Below, piece after piece: positions 37,553 through 49,629 of a DNA stretch of 64,000 nt (position 1 is the first letter of the stretch; each line of letters opens with the position of its first letter). The translations under genes were made by a program, and so were the position numbers. The notes below the pieces were generated by a model. The model was not told where the DNA came from, made no database searches, and saw only the letters and a program-made list of their open reading frames with translations. Location: assembly GCA_001792895.1 (NCBI GenBank), contig MARA01000004.1, forward strand, positions 806,001 through 870,000, in the 5' to 3' direction. This DNA comes from Lentinus brumalis (taxonomy: Eukaryota > Basidiomycota > Agaricomycetes > Polyporales > Polyporaceae).

Positions 37553-40500
37553 ATGGCGCCGTCGCAGCCGTCGAATGCGGCCTCTACCTCGGTGCAAGTC
37601 GGTGAGTCTTCTGTCGCGCACGGTCATCTCGTTCGTGTCCAACACCGTGTCTCCAGCCCTCCGTATCCGTCCTACCACCCAACACGACCTCACTTCCATT
37701 CCGTCCCGCTTTCAACGTAATATTATCAATGCCGTCTCGAACACCACTGTCAGCGTGGATGCCACTCCTTCATCTGGGCCCGGTGCACCTGCCGCACCCG
37801 CATCTTCCTCGGCCAACAACGCCAAAAAGCAGATGTTCAACTTTGACCAGGTCCACCCCCCACGACTACACAACATTCTATGTTCGTCTCTACCGCACAG
37901 CCTCTCATCTCGCGTTTCGTCGAAGGGTTCAACTGTACTATCCTGGCCTACGGTCAGACGAGTAGCGGGAAGACGTTTACTATGACAGGTATCGACCTGG
38001 ACGCGGATCCTGCGGACCCCAACAATGGCATGGGTATCATTCCAAGGGCCGTATCGACAATCTTCGCTCGCTGTCGGGAATTGAAGGAAGAACGTGCCGG
38101 CTCGTGGAACTACAACATCAAGGGTTCATATATCGAAATATATAATGAAGACCTAATCGACCTGCTCGCCGATGGCTCCAAGGGAGACGTACAGATTCGA
38201 GAGGACAAGCAAGGTCACATCATATGGGAGGGTCTACGCGAGGTGAACGTCAAGAGTGCGAACGAGGTCATGAAGTGAGTACCGCCATTATGCCACCTTA
38301 TTCTGCACCCCGCAGGCGACTGCGTCATATTCGCAGCCGACTCACTGCGCACACACTGCTATGGCAATGCTAACGCTTGTTTTCACCTCCCAGCTTGATC
38401 CGTCAGGGCACTTCTATGCGGCGCACGAACGAGACCGACATGAACGCCCAGTCCTCGCGTTCGCATGCCATCTTCTCCTTGACGCTGACGCAGAAGAAGT
38501 TCACAGGAAGTGGACCGCCCCGCGCTCGTCGTCACCTCTCCCTCCCGGTGGCCGTTCTCCTTCGCGCATCGGGAGACCAGGTTCCGTCATCGGTGCTGCT
38601 AGTGGGAGTCGAGTCTCTTCCCCAACCTTCGGTCGTCCGGCAACTCCGAGCTTCCAGTCTGCTATAGCTCGTAGTACCCGCCCGGCGAGCTCTCTCGGCT
38701 TCCTGTCACCCGACACGAGTCGCAATGGGGCAACGAAGGACGTGAGTGACGATCGTGGTGGAGAATGGATAACAGTGGTTTCCAAGTTCCACTTCGTGGA
38801 TTTGGCCGGTTCCGAACGGGTGAGTGGGACTCGAACGCTCCTTGCCGTGATTGATCCTTAACACTTTTCCAGCTGAAACGCACGGCCGCCGCTGGTGAGC
38901 GCATCAAGGAAGGCATCTCGATCAATAGCGGTCTTCTCGCGCTCGGCAATGTCATCTCTGCACTCGGCGACCCGGCGAGGGCGAAGTCGCACACTGCATC
39001 CTACATCCCGTACCGAGACTCGAAGCTCACCCGACTGCTGCAAGACTCGCTCGGAGGCAATGCCCATACCCTAATGATTGCTTGTGTCAGTCCCGCTGAA
39101 TGGAACGCGAGCGAAACGATCAACACGCTGAAGTACGCTAATCGTGCGAGGAATATCAAGAATCGTGCTGTCGTGAACGAGAAGGAGGAAGGCTGGGACG
39201 ACGTGGAGTGGTTGCAAGGCATGGTTACGAGATTGCGGAAGGAGGTCAAGGCGATCAAGGAGGGCGGGGGCGGAGGATCGGTCGCGGCGACGTCTTCGGA
39301 AGGTTCGGAGCAAGCGCCGAAGAAGGTCCTCGCACAAATGGCTGAGCTCCAGAACAACTATGAGGACTTGCGCGAGAAGTTCCACGAGCGTACGCAAGAG
39401 CTCACTCGTCTTCGTAACGAACTCGCGGAGAAGCAGCGGAACTCTACCGGCGGTCGTTTGGGCGGAACCGCGAAGTACGAGGAGATCGTCGGGCCGGTCA
39501 TCGAGGAGTACGAGAAGACCATCAGCGCAATGGAAGCCGAGCTCAAGCTGAACCGCGCTGCCCTCCGTCACACGAACGACCTTTACGAGGAGAAGGAGAA
39601 CGAGTACAACGACCTTGCAGAGCGTCATGCTACGACAGAGATGTATGTGGAGGAGCTCAAGGCTCGTGCCGCGAAGCTTTCGGAGCGCGAGGCATCAACA
39701 GAGGTATGCAGATATCGTGTCTGTAGTTCATGCTGCTGCTCACTATTCCACAGGCATATATCCGCGACCTAGAAGAGAAAGTGCGCCAGTATGATGAATC
39801 GCAAGTGTCGTCGAGCGGTTCCATCACCGATCTCAGACGGGAGCTTGCCAAGGTCAAGGACACGGAGTCGCAGTCTGCTGCATACATTGCCGATCTCGAG
39901 GCGCGGCTAGCGAAGTCTGACGAGTCGGTTCTTGCCCTTCGGGAAACTGTCGAGAAGCTGGAGCGTGAGTGCGAGAAGCGTCGCGACCAGGTGAAGGCTT
40001 TGGAAGCGCGCCTTGAAGGTTTGCAGCACGATCGCGAGAGCTGGAGGACAGATCTGGAGCGGAGAGAGGCGAGCGTTCGTGCCCTTGAGCTCAAGATGAA
40101 GGAGTGGGAGGCGAAACGACAGGAGGCGAACGAAGATCGCGAGCGGTTGGGTGAGCTTGCTGGCGAGGTGGAGAAGGCGAAGAAGCAGCTCGAGGTGTCT
40201 TCCGCTTTCAAGACTAACGGCGCGACTGCGAATGGAACCACCACGAATGGCGCCAACTCCGAGGTCTCCTCCATTCATGAATCTGACAGCTCCCTCGAAA
40301 GTCAACTGGTTGCCCTTCAGCAGACTCATACTGCGACTCTCGCGGACTTGTCGTCGGTCACGGCCAAGTATCGCGATGCGCTTCGCGAGATCGCCGATCT
40401 CGCTGCTCAGCTTCAAGAAGCTAAGGTCAACGCCCCCGTCCCTCCTTCCGAATCTCCCGAACGTTCAGGAGAAATCTCACCTCGCCGCAGGATGAACAGG

Positions 40501-43500
40501 TCAAGGGACCAGGAACCCTCCTCTGCGTCAGGCAAACGCCTTTTTTTCCGCAACGCGGCCTCGTCGGAGTCACTGCATTCCAGGTATGCATCTACTAATG
40601 GTGTGGACGTGCGAGCTAATCACATGGCAGTCAGATCGCTCTCGCAATCTGTTTCGCTTTCGCAGGAGCTATCCTCGGCCAGGTCGCGCAAAGCTTCTAT
40701 CTCCAGTCACGGGACAAGTAGCTCGATCTCGTACTCTCCAGGACATTCACGCCCCAATCTCTCCATATCCCTACCGTCCGTCTCGATTTCGCCCACGGAG
40801 CGGTCCGTTGCGAGTCTCGAAGAGGAGATTATGCGTCTCCAGGATGTCATCAAGGAGCGCGAAGCAGAGATATCGGCCCTAGAAACCACTGTCAGAGAGA
40901 AGAACCGACAAGAGGTCAATGGCTCCGTCCCGGTGGAATCCAAACGCGACGCGTCCGAACCGAATGGCGACGCTCTTGTCCACCTTTCTCCGAAGACCAT
41001 AACTAACTTCAGTGAGATCCGTAAGAGCTTGGACCTCCATCACGCCAATCACTACACTGTTTCCGACGTCGACGAATCGCTGGAGAGACTTAACGAGCTT
41101 ATGCGGTAGGACACATTCTCGCTGTCAAAGAGCTGCTGATATTGATCCCATCACTGTAGATCCATGGCTCAGAAAGAGTCCAGCCACAAGGAGGTCGTTG
41201 ACGACCTCACGAATCAGCTCAGCCAGGTGCGCAAGCAACATGAAGAGCTGCAGGTACTTTCCCGTGATCAGGTGTGTACCGCCCATACAGCAGTCAAGTC
41301 TATGGTCTCATGACTCTTCAGGCCATCAACATGAGCATGGAGCTTGAGGCTCTGCGCAAGAAGCACGAGGAGGACTTGTCGAACCACGCTCAGGACCTGA
41401 AGGAGATGGAGACACTTCAAGCCCGCCAGGCCGAGCTAGCTCAATCCCTTGAGGACTCCCAGCGGCACGAGGCAGAGCTCCAGGCCACCTTAGACGAACT
41501 CGAGAAGCGCGAGGCTGAGCTTGTGGAGTCATTAAAGCAGGCTGAGGAGAGACATGCAGCTGAGGTCCAGCAGCTCAAGGTAGCGCACGAGGCGGCCCTC
41601 CACGCGAAGGAGGCCGAGCTCGAGAGCCTTGTGGCGAAGCTGAACGACGAACACGATGTGTCTCTCGCAGAGCTCCGTTCGCAGGTCGCTGTGACGTCGT
41701 CGGCTCTGGAGAAAGCACAGCACGAGCACGAGGAAGCATTTGGCAAGCTCAAGGCCGATCATGAGGAGGAGCTGCATCGTCGACTCAACGAGGCTGCTCA
41801 GCTACTCGAGCGCACTCGTTCCGAGCACGAAGCTGTCCTTGCGAGGGCCAGCTCTGATCATGAAGGAGCGCTCAACGTTCTCAAAGCTGACCACGCCGCC
41901 GCTCTTGGTAAGCTGGAGTCTGACCATCAAGACGAGCTGCGGCGTCGCGCCCAGGAGTCGAAGGAGGCCGCGCAGGCAGCGGAAGCTGAACATGCCGAGG
42001 CGCTCGCTAAAGCCGTCGCGGAGCATCAAGACGCCATCAAGTCCCTCCAGGAGCAGAATGCGGCCCACCTATCGCGCATCGAGGAGGAGTACTATGAGGG
42101 TCTCACTAAGCTCCGTCAAGATCACGTACAAGCTCTGGAGAAGCAGGCTGCTGAGGCTGCGACTGCGATGGAGCGATTGAAGGACGAGCACACTCGCGAG
42201 CTGCGTATGGTCGAGATTTCCCAGGAGGGGTCGCTTTCTGAGTCCGAGACCTCTCGGGACATTGCGCTCAAGTCGCTGCAGGAGGAGCACGCATCCGCCG
42301 TCAGGAACAAGGAGCAGCAGTTCGCCGAGGACATGCAGCGGCTGAAGGATGAGCATACCCAGGCTCTTGCTGCGAAGCTCGATCAGCACCGCGAGTCCGT
42401 TCAGCGGCTCAAGGCCGACCATGCTCACAACTTCGCCAGCAAGGAGCAGGAGTTCAACGACCAGATAGAGCGCTTGCAGGTCGAGCACAAACGCGCACTC
42501 TCGGACAAGGAGAAAGCGCATCAGTCGGCACTCGAGAAGCTCGCGGAGGAACACTCAGGAGCTATGGCCAAGCTGAGGGAAGAGTTGACGCAGGAGATCG
42601 CGCGCCTGACTGCGGCATTAGAGGAGAGCAAGGCTGGTCGGTCTGCCTCCGATGCGAGCTTACGGAAGGAGATGGAGGAGGCGATCAACACGGTCAAGGA
42701 GCAGCACGCCGCTGTTCTCGCTGAGGTTGAGCGCGCTCATGCCGAGGAACTCGAGCGTCTCTCCGATTCTCACAAGTCTGCGCTTAGCTCTTCTGAGAGC
42801 GGACTCGAGGACTTGAGAACGTCCCTTGTCAAAGAGCACACAGAAGAGGTCGCTCGTCTCAAGGCGGAACACCAGGCCGCGATCGCTGAGGTACAGAACG
42901 CGCTTATTGCCACTCAAGAGCAGGCCCGTTCGGAGCTCGAAGCGTCGAGAACTCGAACCGAGCAGCTTCTTGCATCTGAGAAGGAGCAACTGCAGGCGAC
43001 CTTGGCCGCGGTGACGAAGACGCACAGTGAGGAGCGCGAGACCCTTCTCCGGGACCACAACCTCCTCCTGGAAGACCTCCGTAAGAAGCACGCTGAGGAG
43101 CTCGAGAACCTCACGAAGGAACAGAATGTCCTTCTTGATGAGCTCGAGAGCCACAAGGCTGCTTCTGATGAGTGGGCACATGCGCGCGAGGAGATGCGTC
43201 AAACACACGATTCTGCGATCCAGCAGAAGACCGAGACCATCACTGCTCTGCAGAGCGAACTATCCAGTGTGCATGGCGAGCGGGACGAGCTTGCCACCGA
43301 GGTTGAGAAGCTTCGCGCCGAGTTGTCCCGTACGCGGGAGGAGACGAGTGCACTCGTCAAGGAGGCATCGAAGCGACAGTCCCTCGTCGACGAGCTGGAG
43401 AGGCATCGCTCGGTCATCGCGGATATGCAGGAGAACCTCCAACGCACGAAGGACGAGATGGACAACCTCATGGCAGAGAAGAGCCGACAGGACGCTCTAC

Positions 43501-44447
43501 TCCGAGACCTCCAACAGCAACTTGGCAGTCCCTCACCGAGTCCCCGCCCGCCGATGGCGGACCGCAACGTTTCCTACACGCGCGCCAATGGCCTCATGTC
43601 GCCGGGGAAGCTTCCCCTCCCACTCCCCCGCCTACCGTCCCTATTCCTCCCGCGCCTCGCAGCTTCCACGAGCAGACGAGCTCGTCGTCGTCGGCTGCTA
43701 TATCATCACGGAGCATCAGTGTCGACAGCGAAACTCCATCAACGCCTGCGACGTCCGTTAACCACTCTTTGGCTGGGGGCCTCCCATCACCACTCACTGG
43801 GCCTAGAGAACCCGATCAGAAGACGGCCGCCCAACTGGCGCAACAAGCGAAGACCATTGGCGAGCAGGAGGCGATGATCAAGACGCTGAACAAGCAGCTG
43901 ACCCACTGCGAGTCGGACTTGCAGGCTCACATGGACATGGTCGCTACGCTGGAAGCGTCGCTGGGCGACTCGGAGAAGAATCGTAAGTTCTCTCGTTCAT
44001 TCTGTGCTGCGTATCTCCAGATTCCCATCCCGGCCGAGAGCCTCACTAAATTGCTGATTTGCTCTGGAACGTAATGCCGTGGCGGCGAAACCCATTGCTT
44101 CCAGTGCGGGAAGTTTCGTGCTCCGGGGTGGAAGCACAGCTTGGCGTTTTGCGTTTCCAATGAGACTGACTGACTTTATGCTTCCCGCAGTACGGAAGGC
44201 GCGAATGCAAGCGACGGAGATTGCCCGCGAGCGGGACAACCTCAACTCGCAGATCGTCAACTTGCGAACAGAGCTCGCGGCGGCCAAGGCTGAGGTTGTG
44301 AACGTGCGGCGGTCGATCGTGGAGGAGAAGCAGACGCTCGAGTCGCGACTGGACGAGGAGCGGCGCGCCAAGGAGCGAGCGCGTGCGCAGCTGGACAGCC
44401 GGATGGAAGAGCTGCAGCGGCGCAAGTCCAAGTTCGCGTGTCTATGA
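37553..44447 (+). CDS. Kinesin-4 family motor (KIF4/KIF21-like) with long coiled coil; frame broken at three C runs
   Basis: Plus-end microtubule motor; kinesin-4 proteins act in spindle organisation or vesicle transport. Exon 1 (37553-37601) starts [16 protein letters not shown] and joins ALRIRPTTQ. Motor motifs: [19 protein letters not shown] (P-loop), [35 protein letters not shown] (switch I), [20 protein letters not shown] (switch II), [40 protein letters not shown]. Then about 1,400 residues of heptad-rich coiled coil follow, with a block of repeated Ala/Glu/His-rich modules from 41330 to 43500. The last exon, after a 200-bp intron ending at about 44190, ends RRKSKFACL. The frame is interrupted at 37856-37861, 38518-38521 and 43614-43617; one extra C at each restores a conserved frame. 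Sequencing error is more likely than a pseudogene, since the rest shows no decay. Confidence 0.88.
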
Positions 44448-46031
44448 TTGTGTGTTTCCTTCTTGCCTCTTGTGCGTTCCTTCAGTATTCGTGGATGGCC
44501 GGACCCGGATCTCTTTCTCGCAGTTTATCTTCACTCACTAGTGTCCGCCCTCATCCTCATGCGCGTTTCCCCCCATTCCTGACTCCCCCATGGTGCCGTC
44601 CTTCCTCATCTCATCCCAGACATCTGGTTCCCCACGCTCCCTCATCCCGTCCTCATGACGGCCTGCCCGTAGGCGGCCTGTACAGTACCATTCCCTCCCC
44701 GGCGGAGAGGGCCGAGCCGCGTTGAGTGCGCCCCGGTCAGCTTCTGATTCGTCCCTCCGCCACGGTATTCGCTGTTCGATCGCATCCCTTCTTCTTTCGA
44801 GTCTCTGTCGAGTGCGTTCTGCGTTCCCCCTTCCCTTGACCAGTCTCCCGTTTACTTCTACATAGTGCCGCAGAGCGATATATATATATACTTTAGAGAT
44901 GTTTATTAGTTAGGTTTTTGCTATTACGTTCTGTCTTGTGTTTTGCTCGTCGTCGTACGGATACCCCACGCTCCTTCTACATATGACCACCCCGCTGTCC
45001 CTTGTCTCCTCTCGTATGCCTTACCAGTAGCGTTGATTATATATCGACGGTTCGTATGCTCTGCTTGGAGTGCGTGTGCTGCATGCAGTCCGGGACCGAC
45101 CGAGGTGCGTCGGAGGTATGAATAGGCAAGTCTGTTCGCGAGTCCGACTTGGCTGCTTTCCGCGAGACATTTGGCCCTGTCCGCTGCAGCCGTCCGCTGT
45201 TTGCCGTCCTCCGCCGTCCGCTCGAGATTTGCAGCGATCGAGCACCGCAAAAGTGCGATCGTGAAACGTGAACGGACCGATCCCGCGGCGGAACCACGTT
45301 CCGTGGAAGCTAGCCATGAAGTTATTGGCTGCGGGGAGGGCTCGACTTTGCCCGACAGGCACATCATGCACTGTAGGTCGTTCGGGACTCTGGGCTACTC
45401 TGGGATGAAGAATACGCGGCTGAGCAGACGCAGCGGGGTCCAATACGACTGCATCGTGATATAGTGTCGTGGGACTGCTGGTAGCTATCGATTGGCAAGC
45501 AATGTTGTGGCGAGGACCTAGGCCGAGGTACGGGCGGGTGCGGGGTGAGTTGTAGCACTACTGTGTGCGTGCGTCGAGAGATGGAACAGGGGAGATGTTC
45601 GTGGACTGATATCGAATCGTCGTTCGTCGCCGAGGCGGGGCTAAGCTCGCCCGTCGGCGGGGTCGGGGTGAGGCACGCTGGGGGCGATGTCGACAGGGAT
45701 TACACGTCCGCTGTGGAGGCCTGGGCCAGAGGCGAGTGATAGACGTCGGGGACAAGTGATGCCCCGCAGAAAGCTGGCACAGGAGGTCGGACCGGGGATC
45801 CGAGTGGGGAACGGGGCCAATGGGCGCGCGGGGACGCAGCCAATCGCGGGCGGCGCACGATTATGTACTTGGCCTGCGAGCACAGGCAGCTGCCCCCAGT
45901 CTCCAGTCTCAGCCAGTCTCTCGCCAGAGTCTGGCCACCGCTCCAATTCCTCCACCGCGCCCTCTCCCGCGACTTATAACCCGACCCGCTGCCCCCTGTC
46001 CCCCACATCCCCCCACCATCCCCCGTCCCCC
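44448..46031. other. 1.6 kb intergenic with a TA microsatellite
   Basis: 3' region of the kinesin gene, a short (TA)n run at 44879-44891, and the GC-rich promoter of the dehydrogenase. Overlapping open frames exist on both strands, but none resembles a protein. Confidence 0.5.
45974..45979 (+). promoter_or_regulatory. TATA-like box of the short-chain dehydrogenase gene
   Basis: TTATAA in a C-rich context, about 55 bp before the start codon at 46032. Confidence 0.4.
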
Positions 46032-47543
46032 ATGGCCCCTGCTCTCCTCGCACGCTCCCTCCCCGCTGCCTCGCGCGCTGCCCTCCGCACCCCGAGACCT
46101 GCCACCGTGCACACACGATGGAACTCCTCCGACGCCGCCGCTAAGCTCAGTGCTGTCGCCGCCAAAGCGCGTGTCGTCAAGACCCTCCCCGACTTCTCCA
46201 TGTCCAACAAGGTCCGCAGCCCCCTCCCGGTCCTCCCTGTCCTCGGCTCACCTCCCCTAACCAGGTCTGCCTCATCACCGGTGCAGCACGCGGCCTTGGC
46301 AACGAGTTCTGCCGCGCCTTTGTCCAGTCCGGATGCACATCCCTCGCTATTGTTGACCTCAAGGAAGAGGAGGCGGAGCACGCAGCGCAGGAGCTCGTAA
46401 AGGCAGCATGCGGTCAGTATCATAGCTCCAACCTCCGCTCCCGCCCCACTCGCCTCTTCCCGACCTGCCCGACCACTTGCTGATAAGGTGTGAAGTTGAC
46501 AGTGAAATGGACCCCAGCGACTACCGTGTCATCGGCATCGGCTGCGACGTATCCTCGGAGCTGTCGGTTCAGCAGGCCTTCAGGCGCGTTATGGACACCT
46601 ACGGGCGCATAGACTCGGTCGTCGCGTCAGCTGGTGCGTCACCCTCCGCCGCAAGCCTTTAGCCGCTCCGTCGCTCACTCACCCGCTCCAGGCATCGTCG
46701 AGAACTACTCCGCATTCGAGTGAGTCGGCCTCTCCTTCCTGCGGTGCTCCAGTGCCCTGACATATCTTCCCCTTCAGTTATCCCTTCGATCGCATAAAGC
46801 GACTCTATGACATCAACGTCCACGGTGCCTTCTTCACTGCGCGCGAAGCCGCGAGAAACATGATCCCGCAAGGTGGAGGCAGCATCGTGCTCGTGGCAAG
46901 TATGAGCGCCAACGTGAGTAACCGGTCCTGTCACAACCGGCGGTACTGTGGCTGATATGGTTACCCCGCACCTCAGATTGTCAACATCCCGCAGCCACAA
47001 ACTCCCTACAACGCTGCAAAAGCAGGTACGTTGCCTGCGATCTTTGCGCCCAAGACACCTGTTGACGTCGTATGACGTGCAGCGGTCAAGCATATGGCGG
47101 CAAGCTTGGGTGTCGAGTGGGCCAAGAAGGGCGTTCGTGTCAACACGCTCAGGTGTGTGACGACGTCATTGCTCTGTGCTTCGGTTCACTGACAGATGGA
47201 CTGCCTCCTCGCCTCCGACAGCCCTGGATACATGCTCACCAAGCTCACGCGAACCATCCTCGCACACGACCAGGAGCTCAAGGTAAGGGTCATCTGTTGC
47301 GCATGTCTGGTCATATGCTGATGCTGGTGGCGCCTCCGCAGAAAACTTGGGAAAGCCTTACGCCAATGGGTCGGGTGAGTGGCTTCGTCTCCACCCTAGC
47401 TGTGTCTCCGACACTTACATCATACTTTTCAGATGGGTGAGCCAGAAGATCTTGCAGGCGCAATCGTTTTCTTGGCCAGCGATGCCTCACGATTCATGAC
47501 CGGCGCTGAGGTCCGCGTCGACGGTGGCTACTGCATCATCTAA
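46032..47543 (+). CDS. Short-chain dehydrogenase/reductase, polyol (arabinitol/sorbose) type, with presequence
   Basis: NAD(P)-dependent oxidoreductase of the classical SDR family. The first exon encodes about 60 residues rich in Arg and Ala without acidic residues at the start ([20 protein letters not shown]), which looks like a mitochondrial presequence. After an intron comes [19 protein letters not shown] (cofactor TGxxxGxG), then [21 protein letters not shown] in place of the usual NNAG, and [20 protein letters not shown]. Catalytic elements follow: [10 protein letters not shown] (Ser), [20 protein letters not shown] (Tyr-x-x-x-Lys), [17 protein letters not shown] and [16 protein letters not shown]. 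About eight short introns. The pattern is closest to D-arabinitol 2-dehydrogenase and sorbose reductase-like SDRs, but the substrate cannot be read from sequence. Converges with the inositol kinase gene. Confidence 0.9.
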
Positions 47544-47908
47544 GCCCAAAAGATCGTCAACTTCGGGTTTCTCGCTCTCATTTGGTCGCATTCGAAACGG
47601 ACTGACGGCACGAATGATGTTAGAACATTCTCCACATAGATGTAACCTACACGCTTTAGCTATTCCTCGGGGACACTGTCGCTCTGCTCGCTCGCTGTCT
47701 TGTCTTACTCCCTCTTCCTCATCATCTCTTCTTCGCCACCCCTGTCGCGTTTGTTACCCACACCCTACAGACGAAACATACTGTAACTTAATCTTATTAC
47801 CAAAATGTTCATGCAAGTGCTGCGTCATGTTTCTGGAGGATTCGTGGCGCGACACCGACTCGGATAGACTGCAAACACTATGAAAACAAGGGAACAACTA
47901 CCGACAAG
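47544..47908. other. Convergent 3' intergenic region
   Basis: 365 bp between two converging stop codons. Pyrimidine-rich, no gene. It should hold both polyadenylation sites. Confidence 0.5.
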
Positions 47909-49398
47909 CTACGAAGTCGCCTTGGCATCCACACAGTCTCGGGGAACGATCCCTCGATATGCGTTCACGATCTCATTGTCCAGCTTCGCCCACTTCGACA
48001 GCCGGTCAATGCTCTTGACGTCCAAGTCAATCACAGTGACCGTCCCTGTATGCTCCGCGCCCTCCGAGCGAGGCGGCATACGCAAAATGACAGAACAGTC
48101 CTTGAACGACGCCGAGAGCAGGTACGCAGCGAGTCTGTACCGCAGCTCGTCCTCGGTCGGGAGCGCGTCATCCGCGGACTCCCCGGCCCCAGCCTGTCGT
48201 GCGAGGTACTCGTCGACGAAACGCGTCCAGGCGTCCATGTCGGGGTCCGCTTCGCCCTTCCCGAGCTTGTGCGCGTCGTCCGGGCGGAGCGCGGCCCAGA
48301 GCGCGGCGAGGCCCTCGACGTCGAGCGCGTCGAGCGTGCGCTGGAGGGTCGCGAGCGTGCGGAGGACGTCCGTGTGCAGGAGGAGCGGGAGGATCGCGGC
48401 GGTGAACGCGTCGCGCATTTCGGTGAGCGTGTGTGCGGGCGGCGGGGGGTCCTCGGGCGAGGCGGCGGCGGGGAAGAGCTGCTCGGCGAGCGGGGTGAGG
48501 GACGTTGCCTGTGCGGAGATGTTATGTGCATATGCAAGGGAGGAAGAGGAAGAAGAGGAAGAGGAAACACGCACGTCTGCAGTGGGCTTGAGCATCTTGC
48601 CCTTGACGAACACCCGCAGGTTGTTCACGGCGCCGCCGCTGCCGATCCAGACGTCCCAGAGCGTGTGCAGCGCGCGCGTGACGCGCTCGGGGTCCCCGGA
48701 GAAGAGATCGAGCGGGCAGTATCCGAGCGAGACGTCCTCGCCCTGCGTGCTCTTGAGGTGCGAGTGCATGCAGAAGCGGCACGTCCGCGTCTTGATCTCA
48801 CGCGTCTCGGGCGAGAGGTGCTTGGGCGAGGGGAGGAAGCCCCACTTGGGCTGCGACAGGACGGGATGTGATGGACACAGGGAGATAGGTAAGAAGGGAG
48901 GAGAGCGGGGCGCACCTTGATCTCGACTGCCCATCCCTGTCCCCCGACGAGGTCCGTGGCGAGCACGGCCTTCCTCTTGCTCGTGTCGATCCTGTCCTTC
49001 GCCCGCCTCTCCAGGGGCCTGTGCGGCTCCGTCAGCTCCGCGAGCTCCTGCAGCCACCTGCGCTCGACGTGCACCGCGTCGAGCCGCGGGAGGTGCTTCT
49101 TGGGCACGAGTCGCTCGATGACTGTGTGCTGGAACACGATCGTCGGATCATCCGGCTCCTCGAGCTCGTCCTCGGCCACACCTTCGCCCTCATCCAGCGT
49201 GTGCGCGAGCGGTGGCTGCGCGTACTTCTCCGGCTCCTCGTGAGCAGGGACGGGCCCCTTGCGGAGTCGGAGCGCGGTCCCGTCGAAGTGCGGGTGTGAG
49301 GGGCCGGAGTAGGAGAAGACGATGGTCGAGCCGCCTTCAGAGATGTACTTCCAGTCGTGCGGGGAGGTGTCGGCGATGTGGGGAGTCTCGGTGGTCAT
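47909..49398 (-). CDS. ipk1: Inositol-pentakisphosphate 2-kinase (Ipk1)
   Basis: Makes phytate (IP6) from IP5; IP6 supports mRNA export and feeds pyrophosphate synthesis. The start at 49398 gives MTTETPHIADTSPHDWKYIS, then EGGSTIVFSYSGPSHPHFDG (nucleotide loop) and GTALRLRKG. The signature GWAVEIKPKWGFLPSPKHL is assembled across an intron at about 48857-48916. It is followed by RTCRFCMHSHLKSTQGED (zinc-site-like Cys/His cluster) and YCPLDLFSGDPERVTRAL. The C-lobe has SFKDCSVILRMP and VTVIDLDVKSIDRLSKWAKL with the metal-binding Asp. About 440 residues. Another in-frame Met lies 26 codons upstream (49476) and cannot be excluded. The last exon is unusually GC-rich. Confidence 0.9.
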
Positions 49399-49629
49399 TA
49401 TTGTAGGCTCGCTTGTACGAGGTCTTGGGTCTTGGCCAGCGAGCTGCTTGGCGACAAGAGGCAAGGAGTGGCTCAACGAGGGCTGCGCATCTCATGATCG
49501 ATCGAGGACGGAGGCAAGCTGTGCTGGGCGTCTTGGTGCGGTACGGACGGAGGGGTCTGGCGAGAAGAGCAAAGATCCAAAAACATCCAGATAAATGAGA
49601 CCGTATCTTACAGGTACGTCGTCCAAGCC

